DNA of 64,000 nt, from contig NC_031502.1 of NCBI RefSeq assembly GCF_000237925.1, forward strand, positions 5,809,443 through 5,873,442, written 5' to 3'. The DNA comes from Schistosoma mansoni (taxonomy: Eukaryota; Platyhelminthes; Trematoda; Strigeidida; Schistosomatidae). The notes beneath the pieces are model-generated. The model worked only from the letters and a program-made list of their open reading frames with translations, was not told the origin of the DNA and ran no database searches. Below, piece by piece: positions 24,181 to 36,529 of this stretch. The position numbers and the translations under genes are program-made. The first letter of the stretch is position 1, and each line of letters begins with the position of its first letter.

Positions 24181-24294
24181 GTTTTCTCTCAATAGTGGAT
24201 AGTTTATAAACCCGCATTTGTGTACCATCAAAATGTATGAACACTGAAAAGCGGAATTTTCGAAAAAAACTATTATCCACCAAGCTTAATTTTC

Positions 24295-24630
24295 ATTATT
24301 ATTATCAGAAGGGGTTTTGTGGAGATTTAGTATTTTCATAGTTGAAAGCGTCAGTCAATTGAAGACAATTGGTGAACGGTTGCTCAACTTCGTGGATCAG
24401 TTGAAGTTAGACATTAACACCGTTGGATGCCGGCTCAGTGGTCTGTCGGTTAGGTGCTCTGGCGCGAGACTGGTAGGTTCTGGGTTCGAATCTCGCGAGT
24501 GCGGGATCGTGGATGCGCACTGCTGAGGAGTCCCATGATAGAACGAAAGGGCCGTCCAGTGCTTCCAGGTTTTCCATGATGGTCTAGCTTCAATTGACTC
24601 ACGCTTTCAATTAATTTTGATTGTTATTCA
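24295..24630 (+). mobile_element. Hammerhead SINE family A with inverted tail
   Basis: It begins with an (ATT)n run and the tail in minus orientation ('atcagaaggggttttgtgga', 24,304-24,323; to about 24,362). It then switches to a full plus unit: leader 'tcagttgaagttagacatt' (24,397-24,415), A box around 'cagtggtctgtcggttagg' (24,436-24,454), B box 'gggttcgaatctcg' (24,482-24,495), hammerhead (24,517-24,562) and tail to about 24,620. The short A-rich or T-rich trinucleotide end and the outward tails mirror the 7.7-kb locus. Confidence 0.85.
24517..24562 (+). ncRNA. hammerhead ribozyme (family A), core intact
   Basis: CUGAGGA and GAAA are intact, the triplet is GUC, and stem I GCACUG/CAGUGC is perfect. 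Stem II has one mismatch (GUCC/GAAC) and stem III one (AGGG/CCGU). It may still fold, but probably with reduced rate. Confidence 0.7.
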
Positions 24631-25504
24631 TTTACACTAAAGTTTTCATCATTTCGTCAAGAATGCCAAGTAATTATTCAACGAACAAACAAGCAAAAAG
24701 ATAGATCAATTTAAAACACACTTTTTAGACACAAAAGCATGAAACACCGAAATGTTAAAATTGGTCAGTATTAATTTATTTTAATCTCATTAAACCAATG
24801 CACATTAGAGTAATTACAGTTACTGCATAAAACTATTAGTTCAGATGAACTGAAAATATTCTAATCTCATTATTCGATCATGATTAATGTATCATTGAAA
24901 ATCAATATTCATGGTAATACTATCTCCTATTACACTAGTTTTATCTGAGTAATGAACACAGAAAATGACCTGAATATTTTAAAAGCCATAAATTGGTTTA
25001 GACCTTGACAATAAATTAAGCTTACCAAGTGATCATATAAGTACATTCAGAATGAAAAGTTAATGTATTCAGATGTATACAATGTTCAATATGTGACTCT
25101 AAATAACACATAAATATAAGGCCGTAATGATGTATGGAATAAAATATTGATTTCAAGACCTATTTCTGGATCGTGTTAATAATAATATTACTAGTTACAG
25201 GATAATTTTCACCATGAACTGATATCAATAAAATAATCATTGTAGAACCACTAAGGTGTAGTTGACAGTTGTTTTGTCCTAGTTTGAATATTCTCAGAAG
25301 TTCACTGATAAATCCACTTGCATTCTGTTGTTCCTTAGTTGACTTGAATTTAGATTACATTATAATTTTATACAAAAGCATCTACTTAAAGAAGGACTAG
25401 ATATTTCCAGTTTTTATATTCACTGCTGCTTATATACTTCACTGAAGTTTCAGAACAAATTGAATTTATTAGCACACAGTATAAAACTTAGCTTTAAACT
25501 TTAT
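24631..25504. other. intergenic, no feature seen
   Basis: AT-rich spacer between two hammerhead SINEs. No exon was recognised. Confidence 0.4.
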
Positions 25505-25735
25505 AAACACGGATGGATAGTGGCTAGCAGTGAAATCCAAGACGCGCGTTTCGTCCTATTTGGGACTGGTCAGATGGATGTACCTGCATCTCAGAGTTGA
25601 TGTTCGCTCTGGGACTCGAACCCAGTACCGTTCGCTTCAAACGCTATCGCGTTATCCACTTAGCTACTGGGTCCTGACCATCGAATCCCAAATAGTAGGA
25701 CGTATTTTTAAGTCGTTCAACTCAGTCATCATAAT
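25505..25735 (-). mobile_element. Hammerhead SINE family B, single copy
   Basis: In minus orientation the copy has a tRNA-like head with A box 'tagctaagtggataacgcg' (25,647-25,665) and B box 'tgggttcgagtcccag' (25,610-25,625), then a spacer, then a hammerhead (25,528-25,584) and a short tail. The ribozyme keeps GGACGAAAC and ACGCGCGUC but the core reads CUGACCA, so G8 (the residue acting as general acid/base partner) has become C. Predicted inactive. The tRNA-like head is the best preserved of this family here. Confidence 0.8.
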
Positions 25736-28619
25736 GTAAACGCTATGTATATAATTGAGTTAGCACTGAAGACTGTATAGTATAATTTTAGCTACTAAAA
25801 CCAGGTAGGTGTATATTGAGAGACAGGTTCTAGTTTTTGTGACAGAAATTGTGCACAAAAATCCCATGATCGATAACTGTAATGTACTTTATGCTAACAA
25901 TCAATGATCCAGTCTTTTTTCACGTTTACCGGTTTTCAAGAAATTAAAAATAAACCAATAAAGAGAGAAAAAAAAAGATGATTTGGCTTGGACAGAAAAC
26001 AATTCTCAACGGTCTTCACATCGACGGAGTCGATGAATTCGTGGGCATACAAGACTGTTAAACTGTTTTGGACCGATGACAAGTCAGAACAGGGTTTATG
26101 TTTATAGGTCTATTAATCTCTGTAAATAATATAAATAGACAGTATCTTCTTTCAAATAACTGCCGGAATGAGTTGAATGGTTTGTTTTCCCTGTGATACC
26201 TTAGTGTTTACTTTTAAACGGAGAGTAGTTACTTTCCCTATTTTATTCTGACTACACATACATCTTCGCATCAGTTTACTGAAGACATAAAAATAACTTA
26301 AGTCTTTCGTTTTTTTCAGCACATATTTCCCTGAACTTGAGTTTTATCATCTATTTTCCTCAGTCTTTAATATTCGATCATTATAAATGTCATATGACAA
26401 AGATATCAATAAGTTTCTTCCTACGATAAAAGTAAGCTCATAATGGTGTGAAAAATTATACAGTATACTAGTTGATTTCTCTAACATTTTAAGTAAAGCA
26501 TTCCTGCTTACATATATAATTTGCTAATCTTCTTTTCTATGAGAGTTATTCTTGTCTTAATATCATAAGCTCAAGATCCTTTAACCTTGAAACTGCTCCT
26601 TAGTTTACCATCATTTCTAATAAAATTCCCTACTTAGTTTCACTGAAATCAAGAATCATTGTCATTACACCAAATTGGCGGCGTGCTTGAAAATCTGAGC
26701 GACCTGATTCTGTTCTCTAGATACTTCAACAAGTTATCTGTTTTTGCTTGTTTTGGCACATCATTTTGCTTATTAATCGCACAACCTATTAAGGTGAGTT
26801 TATGAAAAGTTTACAACTTTCCACTGTACAGGTTGTAATAAGAGCCCAATCAGAGACATCATGGTTGCTGGCTGAGAAAAGAATGTACATTATTCAGATG
26901 TCGATTCCTGGACTGCCAACTTCTAGTTGGTGACCACTCAGGATCGACCAAGAAGTAAGAAATGGAAACTTGTTGAGATACGTTGTGCTGAGAACTCTAT
27001 ATTGTACCAAAAATGTAATATTGAATAAAGCTAATAATAATAATGATAATAATAATAGTAATAATAATAATAAAAAGCAGCTCAACGAGTTCATATTTTA
27101 AGAACTGTGAATACTGGTATTGAGATCAGTTAAACTCGACAGTGTATTAATGAATTGTTATGCTGTCAACTAAACGACAATACACTTTATATAATAGGGA
27201 AGTCGGTGACATGTTTCCATTAAATACCAGTGAAAGAAAGCAAAACATAATTTCGACAGACAAACAGCACTAGAGTAGAAAATACAATGATGTGAATAAC
27301 CAGTTACCTTAGGAAGGCTAATGAAAGAGTTTTATATCTTTGCTTAGAAGAACTCGTCTTATGGAAGTCTGTTGCTTTATTTTTTGAGCTAAATAACAAT
27401 TTTGTTCTAATGAACGAGATAGAAACCAATGCTATACAATGTGGTTTAACTGTGTAGGAAAATTCCTCACACAAAAATCTTCAGATGATAAAATCCAATG
27501 AGGGGGACAGTAAAAGAACAATAGACACTGAACGCTGACGATAGATCAAAAAAAGCGTTTTATTGTTGAGGAATTTAAAACCTCAACCAATTCATCATAC
27601 AATATTTACCAATACTGTACAGATGAACCAGTTTTACATAAGAGTGGAGACTGGTTCTTTTATATATACAAATAAGTAACATGTATACCCAATTCGTACT
27701 ACAGATAATCCAAGTCAGTTGTTTGAGAGCTGCTAGTAATCTTTATTTGGTTCCTGATAAGGTGAACCTTTAGTATGTTTAAGGGACGCCGACGGTGTAT
27801 ATCAGTTACCTTTTACTCACTTTACACACAGTTAGCTTTATTCTAGATTGAATGAATTATCGTAGTGTCTTTCATCAAATTACACAACTCTGCTCCATAC
27901 TATTTACGATCAAAAGTATCTTTACATCCATTTTGAACTTGCTCAGAATATCTTGTATATCTATAATAAGACCAGTTGCATAAAATAAAATTCTTTCGAA
28001 TCAAGTGATGGGTTGTTTTCCCGCTGATAAAAAAACACATTTGCTTCCTTATCATTTCGTAACAGATAGATAAAACGAAAGTGTATTATACTCTATATTT
28101 ATCATAGTTTAGTTACATAATATTATCCATTTATAAGTCGGAATAATGTTTAATGGATGATTGGTCATTTGAACATCTAAATAAATTCAATCAACATACA
28201 TTACAAGAACATAAAACAAAATACCAAAGAATTTCTCATCTAAAATTTACGGAATAACGAACCTTAGAGAATTATACGTTTCCTGGCTAGTATCTAAAAG
28301 TAATGATTGCAAACATTTATATGGTTTGGTAGTTTCATCTTATGCATCATAATCAGAAGATTGTATGATGTTGGATCTATGGTGAACACTCCTTACTAAA
28401 ATTTATGTTGTCAACAAAGGCAGTAGAACTTCTGCAATTAAATTGTAGGCTGTGAATAAGTAACAATATGAAAATCTTGATCAACAGCTACGAAGTTATA
28501 GTAAAATATCATTCAATTGATGTGTGAAATAGCTCACTGCTTTTTACATAAGTTTGATTGCTTTACTACACTCTTGAGCATAATCTAAACACCAACTTAA
28601 ATGGACCTTTTCGGTAAAT
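25736..28619. other. intergenic, no gene seen
   Basis: Nearly 2.9 kb of AT-rich DNA. There is an AAT/AAC trinucleotide run at about 27,032-27,073. Nothing else is recognisable. Confidence 0.4.
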
Positions 28620-28855
28620 GATATCCATTTACATGACGTTGGATGCCGGATCAGCGATCTAGAGGTTAAGTGTTCGCTAGCGAGACCGAAGGTCCTGGTT
28701 TCGAGTCTCACGTGTGGGATCATGGGTGCGTACTGCTGAGGAGTCCTATACTAGACGGCTGTCCAGTACTTTCAGGTTTTCCACGGTGATCTAGCTTGAG
28801 TGGACTCATGAATTGAACTACTAAATTCCTACAATCTCCACAGACCCCCCCCCAA
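28620..28855 (+). mobile_element. Hammerhead SINE family A, single copy
   Basis: The plus unit has an A box near 'gatctagaggttaagtg' (28,656-28,672), a weak B box 'ggtttcgagtctc' (28,696-28,708), and a hammerhead region at 28,729-28,768. It ends with the tail to 28,846 and a C-run (28,846-28,854). The first core CUGAGGA is intact, but an internal deletion has removed the GAAA side of stem II. The ribozyme cannot fold. Confidence 0.75.
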
Positions 28856-29015
28856 TATTTGTTAAATTATTACATACTTGACCTCAGTTTCGCATGTGAT
28901 AATACTGTACTAAATATAATCTTAATATTATGTTAATAAAGATACATAAGAAATAATTTTTGTTAATGAAAGTATCTGAATAAATAAATGAACAGTGCTT
29001 GTTATCGCCACCGAC

Positions 29016-29348
29016 TTAGCTTTTAACTAACAGTACGTACGGAAATTGATTTTCTTCGACAGTTACGTGACACATATTCACCAGTTTACATTCCAGCTGT
29101 TTTGTCTGTCCATCAATAATCAGGAAGTGAGTTGATATTTTTATTTCGTAGTTGACAAATGACCTAGAATTGTTCCCACCAAATAAGTTATGACCAGGAT
29201 GAGCTCGAGTGCCATTGAAGGTATGAGAATCTGATTTACAATACCGTAGAAATATACTTCTTTCCGAAGGATCTGAAGGTGAGAGTGGATTAGTAGTGAC
29301 CTTAACGACCTGATCACAAAATCCATGGGATAGCTGTTTGAAGCCCAT
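29016..29348 (-). other. unidentified open frame, 110 residues
   Basis: An ATG-started frame without stops, with codon use less AT-skewed than the flanks. It contains one Cys/His-rich patch (CHVTVEEN near the end) and no motif I recognise. A second overlapping frame (29,141-29,326) is hydrophobic. It may be a decayed repeat or a chance frame; no splice signals or neighbours support a gene. Confidence 0.15.
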
Positions 29349-30428
29349 TACGCATGATCATTTTGTAAGTAGTTTTTAATGTGTTAGCCCCGTACTCTTC
29401 AAGCCAGGAATCTGTGGATAGGATGAAGTGTTCTAGTTCTATGTTCAGTATTTTCTCTTGTTATACGAAGGCGTCTACACTAAAGATGTTAGCTATCTGA
29501 GGGAAACATTCTGTTGTAGTTACATTCCATTACAATTACCGGTATGATTTCCCTCTTGGATATTATATTTACAGTTTATGGTTTAAGTTATCCAGCCGAT
29601 CAGTAAGCAGCGGTCGGACCTCAAAGATCGATTGTCCCAATCAATATACTTGAATTACGTCGTCTATATTTGTAAACCAACAACTAAGTCAAAGTAGGAG
29701 GTACCTAATGGTAAATTTCTCTTTAAATATTGATTTAATAAGATATCCTGTCCAGGCAGTACTAAACATTTTTTGTTTTAATGGATTTAATGCGATGGAT
29801 AAACTAATCATAAAACTTTCACTGTGAAACCAAGAAACGCCACCAAAATTTACAAAAACAAAGCCAATTTGGAAGACTTGCTATTTTTTTATTTACAAAT
29901 CAACCGTTAAACATTGAAGCCAATACAAACAAGAAAATGGAACAAATTCATTACATGTGTTTATATTTTACTATGATAGTGTTTTGAACTAAAACCAATT
30001 ATGATCGAGTTAGAATTTATTACAATAGAATCAGTGAGGAAAGAATAAAACAGAAGTAGATTTTGAAATTATTGTCTTCAGGTCAACTAAAATCATATAC
30101 AAACAACGAAATATCAAATAAATGAGGACATCAACAATGAGTTGCCAGTAAGAAAAGTCAAGTAACATAAATAATTTTCTTCTTTTGAATAAATAACTAT
30201 CAGTACGTGCTTTTAATAAATTAATAGTAAATGAGATTCAATGAACTTAAGTAAGAAAATAGACAGTATTTCAACACAATTAATTTATTATCTAGTGCGA
30301 GAGGTAAAATTAAAACGATGATTGAGAAGATAAATACATTTTCAGATCATTACTGAGCAGTAACAGGTGAATTAAAAGATAACTATCAAAAAGCAATGAT
30401 ATATCCAATTAACTATTTCCATTCACAC
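29349..30428. other. intergenic, no gene seen
   Basis: The part to about 29,700 is GC-richer than average and may be an old repeat; the rest is AT-rich. No supported feature. Confidence 0.3.
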
Positions 30429-30429
30429 A

Positions 30430-30780
30430 CATTAGTTGTTTGGATTTTCTGATTGATATTTAGGACTCCAACTGATTTGTATCTTTCAGCACATGTGCAT
30501 TTCGTGCGGATCGCCTCGAAATTGCCATTAAATCAGAAGCATTTTAAGCAGAGATGGATGGTGGTCAGCAGTGGAATCTAGGACGCGCGTTTCGCCTTAG
30601 TTGGAACACGTTAGCTGGATGTCCCCGAATTCCAGAGTCGATGTCCACTCCAGGACTTCAACCCAGTACTTTTCTCTTTAAATGCCGTCGCTCCCCATAG
30701 TGATCCAGCTGACGAGTCCCAAATGAGACAAAAGGTGCATTCTGAATCCCAGTGCTAGCCACAATCCATCTCTGACTAGA
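30430..30780. mobile_element. Hammerhead SINE family B, head-to-head pair
   Basis: Left, minus: tail (30,437-30,560) and hammerhead remnant (30,568-30,625; core CUAACGU, second half GGCGAAAC kept). Between them lie degraded B-box sequences near 30,655. Right, plus: hammerhead (30,702-30,754) with intact first core CUGACGA but CAAAA for GAAA and AUU for GUC, then a short tail to about 30,775. The layout is the same as at 9.2-9.8 kb but without an assembly gap, so it shows what such a palindrome looks like complete. Confidence 0.8.
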
Positions 30781-30804
30781 GCTGAATGATGATTGTCTTG
30801 TTTG

Positions 30805-30865
30805 CCAAGTCTTCAAGTGCTGATCAAATTCTACCGATTAAGTTGCAATGTGGCCGCTAGTCGTC
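30805..30865 (-). repeat. Family C SINE 3' fragment
   Basis: The segment with 'taagttgcaatgtggccgct' (30,839-30,858) matches, in reverse orientation, the 3' part of the family C copy near 32,710-32,760. It sits directly beside the family B palindrome. Confidence 0.45.
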
Positions 30866-31984
30866 ATGAGTAACTTGCCAGCCAAAAGTTGACGTTAGCA
30901 CGAGGTAAATCTGTTTAACCGCAGTTTTGATGATGAAGGACAACTGTATACTCACGTATAGTCAATAGATTCCTAGGATCTGCCTTTATATAAACATCAA
31001 AGAATGTAAATTTTCTTTGTTATTAGAAATCTGAATAGCTGTTTTCCTAATCTAATTATAATAATTTGAGGTTAAAACTAAATCCTATCTACCTTACGTG
31101 AAAATTTGAAACGTAAACTGGTAAGTTACCCAGATTCTCGTAACATTTGAATCAAATAATAGTACTCGAAAACTTCAAATCTGACTGATATTCACATCTC
31201 GCAACTCAGATAATACAGTACAAGACTATACACCGGAACCGTTCTTATTCGAATACACTCCATGAGAGATTTTGACGTTTGCTTGACGACCACTTCCGTT
31301 TAATTTGTGTAAACGGTCGATGAAAATCGAATGTTAACTATTGTGAGATGTTTATGGGGAAAATGGTCAAAACCAATCGAACATTTATTCCATTATAGCG
31401 AATTCACTTCATGTTGATATATACGCTGATGTTGTCTAGAACGACAATAAAAGCTCCATAACCGAAATATCTAGTTTAAAGGACGCAACCAACATCATCC
31501 ATAGACACTACGGGTATTTCCTTTCATGTTAACTTCAGTTTGATTGTATACCACACAGGGTAGTGTTTAGTATATTGGCAAATTTTTTTAGTTAACGATT
31601 GTTGGAGAAATAACAAGAGCTGATGAAACGATTACTCCGGAAAATGAATTATAATGAGAGAGTAGTGAAAAGCTAAGACTAAATAATTAACAGACTGTTA
31701 CAAAAAAGCACTGGATTTGGGGAATCAAACATGTAAAAATTGGTTCCTAATACATGAGTAAAGACATCTTTTAGCTCTCCGAATCATCGGAAGATTTTTC
31801 AGTAAAAAAAGCGCTCAGGTTTATCAGAGAAAGCATGTCCATTGGAGGTTTTAAGTATTACTTGGTTTGTACCAATCAAGGTGCAGAATCAGAAACAAAT
31901 TTTTTATCATTATTTGTACCGGTAGTTTGAAATAATGCTCAAAATTTAGGCTTAACAATCAGGTTTTACTAAAATCACGAACCA
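30866..31984. other. intergenic, no feature seen
   Basis: No exon or repeat of the families described here was recognised. Confidence 0.35.
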
Positions 31985-32110
31985 ATCAACATTAGATCGC
32001 CATTAAAATCCTGGGAGTACTGGATGGCTGTTTCGTCCAAGCATGGGACTCACAAGCAGTGTACATCCACGACCCCACACGTTGGGGTCGGAAACAGAAC
32101 TTTTCGTTTC
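31985..32110 (-). mobile_element. Hammerhead SINE family A, fragment
   Basis: The minus orientation has a tail piece and a hammerhead remnant at 32,017-32,064. The GGACGAAAC half is present, but the first core reads CUUGUGA. It breaks off in the B-box region near 32,100. Confidence 0.65.
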
Positions 32111-32505
32111 AGTGGATTAGAGAATGAGTGACCTACAAACTAATCTTTTTCAATCGTCTATGAAATTTTGTCATGTTCGTTTTGTGTCAATATTTCGCGT
32201 ACAAGCATTTCATTTTATTGCATGACAGGTATTCTTTTGAGGCCTCTGTATAGACTTGGAATATTCACTATAGTTGACAGACTCAGTATAAAAGGTTGGA
32301 AGCAGCCCCGCTTATCAGATTTGAAGTCGACCTGGAATTAATTAGCTTAGAACGAACGTATCACAGTTTACTTTTAAAAACTAAGAGCAGAAAAAATAGA
32401 TGAACATACATTGATTTCTCTGTGTTTCCACTAAATTTGCTTTTTGATGCTCGTTTAAATATTTTTCAAATACTAACCATGATTTACTTTTACATATAAT
32501 TGAGT

Positions 32506-32815
32506 CCGGGCGGCAGATAGCCTAGCAGTAACATCTCTGATTGAGAAGTTGGGTGACACGGGGTCGAATCCGTCAGTGAGCATCAGTCCCCTGAAGATTA
32601 CAAGTACAACTTGCTAACAAGTGCCAAATAGCACAAAACCTAGGTTTAAGGTTTCCTGTCGAATACCTTCAACCACTATCTCATCTCAACATAATGCGCG
32701 CAATATCGAGCCACCTAGACTAGTGACCACATTGCAACTTAGTCGATGGAATTCGATCTGCACTAAGAAGGACCCAACACACATGACATTGGTCACTACT
32801 CAGTGATCAATCAGT
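32506..32815 (+). mobile_element. Hammerhead SINE family C, decayed copy with 3' end
   Basis: The tRNA-like head has A box region 'tagcctagcagtaacatc' (32,519-32,536) and a good B box 'gggtcgaatcc' (32,561-32,571). The ribozyme at 32,600-32,652 has lost both cores (CUAACAA; CAAAA; final C17 to U). A long 3' part follows, ending near 32,785-32,815 with 'tcactactcagtgatcaatc', the inverse complement of the 5' start of the 10.3-kb copy. The 5' end is missing here. Confidence 0.7.
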
Positions 32816-33224
32816 TATGAGCTTATCATATTGCTAAATCATTCAGCTTTATAGAGATAGACAAATTAATACCAGTTTTGTGGAGATGTAACTCAAAAAT
32901 ACAAAGCAATTCTATGTGAAACTGAGCATCTAAAAAAGTCTTTAGCTTAAAAGGGAAGGAAATATGATTACTGATAAAAGTTGCTCAAAGTCAAGAAATA
33001 TATGTAAGCAAATTGTTTAAGTTGTTTGTCAGGATGCATGCATTTCAATAGTGGTTAAATTCGTAATCTTAAAAATATCGATGCGTTGCGAATCAGGTGA
33101 ACCTGCCACTAAAACTAAACGTAAAATAGCTAGCTTTACTTTTTTGAGTGACTACAATGAAAAACACAAATGAGTATCGAGTGTACTTGAAAGATGCTAC
33201 GAAAACGAAAGGTAAGGCGGCCAG
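32816..33224. other. intergenic, no feature seen
   Basis: AT-rich. Nothing recognised. Confidence 0.35.
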
Positions 33225-34640
33225 TTGCTTGATTCCTGACGCAGTGTATTTTTTAGTTTTCCTCTTTTTCCTATCCCATCAGGATTCCAGGTTGGCGCTT
33301 GCCTCGCGATGCAGTTTGATGATTTGTGCAATGTATATCATATCCATTTCCCAGCGTCGTTTTCTGATTTCCTCTTCAACTGATTGCTGGTTTGTTATCT
33401 CCCACAGTAGGTTGTTGCTAATGGTGTCCGGCAAACGGACATTGAGCATCTTGTGTAGACAATTGCTCATAAATACTCATCTTTTTTGTTAATGGTTTTA
33501 GCAGTTCTCCAAGTTTCAGTACCGTACAGTAGAATTGTCTTGACGTTCGTATTGAAGATTCTGCCTTTGATGTTGGCTGACAGTTGTTTTGAGTTTCAGA
33601 TGTTTTTCAATCGTAGGAATGCTGTTATTGTTTTGCCAGTCCTTGTCTTTACATCTGCGTTAGATCCTCCCTGTTTATCGATGATGCTGCTCAGGCACGT
33701 GAAAGTTTCCGCTTTTTCTAAAGCTTCTCCATCAATTGTGATTGACTCGTTACTCCGTGTGTTGTATTTCAGGATCTTGCTTTTTACATTGTAAAGATTG
33801 ATGCCTACTGATACAGAGGCTGCTGTCTTCACCTACATTTGTTGCTATGTATGGGATAGAAGAGCAAGGCCATCTGCGAAGCCCAAATCGTCTGGCTGCA
33901 TCCAAGCTGTGGATCGTATTCCGTGTTTTTCATGAGATGTGGACATCTTCATGGTCCAGTCGACTACCGCAAGAGAAAGGGTGAGAGTAAGGAGCCTTGT
34001 CTGACACCGGTAGGGTACATAGCACTGTATAAGACTTATTGTGATCTCCTCTGTTTTGAAGAAACTGGATCCATTAGATTCCTATTCTATAAGTACACGT
34101 TGTGTTTTTTGGACAGCATCAGTGCAATTGCTTGCATGTGAGAAGCATTTTTTTCTTCATGATCAGAGTGCGACAGCACCTCTTCCGGGGCTAATCTCAT
34201 CAATCCAGCTTGGACCAATGACTTTCACTTAATCAGAAAGCCATTAAGTTGTATTTCATTTCTTCATTACTTGAATGCTTCTTCCAGTCTTCCTCATTGT
34301 TTAGACATTTCATGTCCCTATGTTAATTGTTGCTCTGGTTGCCAGATGGGGCATCGACCTCGTGATTTCCGAAGAATCTCGGCTTTACCTATGAGGCGTT
34401 ACGATTCTTCTAAATGAAGATTTTTCAACTCCCAGAGCAGAGTATAAATGTTTTTCTCCTGATAGAGTTTTCTTTAGCAAGGTTGTTTACTACGGTATGA
34501 AATTGCTGAACCCATACCAAACTCTTCTCCTTTATCCGGGCTTAAGACCGGCAGTAACCCTAAAAAAGCTACAGGCGGGTTGACAGGTGCACTAAATACA
34601 TATGTGTTTTTTGCCAGCTCCTGAGAATCCGATTGCCTAA
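33225..34640 (-). mobile_element. RTE-clade LINE (SR2-like), internally deleted
   Basis: It is colinear with the 17-20 kb LINE. The right part (34,010-34,640) is endonuclease and 5' region, and the left part (33,230-33,990) is the C-terminal half of the reverse transcriptase (SIIDKQGGSNADVKTRTGK near 33,630-33,690, ISNNLLWE near 33,400-33,430). At about 34,000 the sequence jumps from RT to endonuclease, omitting roughly 1.6-1.7 kb relative to the longer copy. Several stops and frame changes add to the deletion. A cytochrome-like GC content stretch is absent; composition is uniform across the joint, so the deletion probably arose inside one copy. Confidence 0.8.
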
Positions 34641-36529
34641 CTAAATGACTGTACATGATTCACAAAAATAGACATTTACGATGCTTATCTCTTAACGGAA
34701 GTATCCGATAATTTTATAAAGCTTCTATTTATGGAAATCCAGAGTTCTATCAGTATAGCCGCTTGCATTTAATATCAAGCATAGAACTGTAATGTTTCAG
34801 CAGATAATGGGTACGATGTTAACATATACCTAAAACGGTAGCATGGCTAGATGAAATCATTTTAATAGAGTGAACGAAGAATGAACTTTCTAACTGTTTA
34901 TACAAAGTTCTTGCACGATTGATAGTGTGCTTTCCACCTACATGAAGAAAGGTGTCTTTTTCACGCATTCCACCAAACGTCTTAGTTCAACCCTATAAGG
35001 GAAAAGTCGAGGATTATTCCTATTCGGCATTAAAACTATTCAGTAAAAATCTCTAAAATTTAGTTGAAATTAGCTAGGGCTTAAATAAAAATTTAAAACA
35101 AATTCTGGTCAATAAACTGTCAGTTAGGTTACTGACTTGGCTTTCAGTGCCTTTTTTGTACTGAACAAGATTGAAACTGTTATAAAAGACGAAGATATAT
35201 ATTCCATTTAACAGGAAGCAATTTCACCACTATTGGAAAAAAGGTTTAATATCCGTAATCGTCTAACGTAATTTTGAACTGTGTAACATAGAGGACCATC
35301 AGCAACGTAGGTATGCATTTTACAAAAAAAATTAGCAATTACAGGACGTGTGTATTAACTCAATGAGACTGCACATACACTAGTTATCATAGTATGTAAA
35401 CTACTAGTTCAGATAAAATAAAAACAAAATGTCGAATCGAGTAAACAGCCTACGTTTGACATACAGCGGATGGTTACCATAATATTCCTGAGAATGGAAG
35501 AGCTAGGCGGGGGATCTACGAACGGTACTTTTTCCTGATTTCATTGCGATCATTTTCGCTTTTCACATACCTACAAAGATCAGTCACTATGGCATCACAC
35601 TTACCAGTAGTTGCAATAACGAACCAACTGACAAGACTGGGCAGTTTCATTAGCGAAATGGCAAGCAAATAGAAGCATATTTCGAGGTTGGACAAGGTAT
35701 GCGAACCTCATGAAAGCAAGAGAGTAAAACATAAGTGCTCCAAAAATATACGAATATAGTTTTTATACCTGTAGTCATTTTACCACTGATTTTTTCTGGG
35801 TTATTTTTCAAATCTCCAAGAGCCGCTAACGGCAGACCCCAGTTTGCTATAGGACCCCAGAAGTGCTAAAGAGAGGGGTTTGTTATAAAACGATAAGAGC
35901 AAAAGTGACTGCGATGATCTGCAATAAAACTTACGGTACTATAATAAAAAAATTTACCTAATGAAAATAAAATTTACCTGGTAATGTAGTCCCTGAACTC
36001 TTTCCTGCGTAAGTAGTTAAACAGTTTCATTTACGAAGTCCAAAAATGCACTTGGGAAGGGTCGGTGGTAATGGTGCAGTCAAACAAGGTACTGATTATA
36101 AAACGATCTATTGAGGTGTTAAGTTCACACTCTCCACTCCTTCGTCATTAATTATTTTTTTCGTAATATGTGCTAAATAAATAAGACATTTAAGTGCTGC
36201 TCCATGACCATTGATAATATACACTACTTACTGAAAATGGTCTATCAAGCACCTGACTCGGATCACGTTTGGGTACAGAACGATTCTCATCTCGTATAAC
36301 AGCTAATCAGATTCGATATCAATTCTACATATCTACCATTATTAACGTGTGTTTACCTATACCTCCGTTCTCGATCACCGGTTTAATTTCTTTGGAATAT
36401 TGCACATGAAGAGGTTCCGGACAGCGATGACATTGAACGCTGAGTATCTGAAACATCTTTACTCTCCTATCATTGCCTTTATCCAGGCTTACCAAAATCA
36501 GAAACTCAGAATCGAAATATAGCATGGAT
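34641..36529. other. intergenic, possibly repeat-derived, no gene seen
   Basis: The stretch from about 35,400 is GC-richer than its surroundings, which hints at an inserted element whose family I cannot name. A minus frame at 36,325-36,525 has no recognisable motif. Confidence 0.3.
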
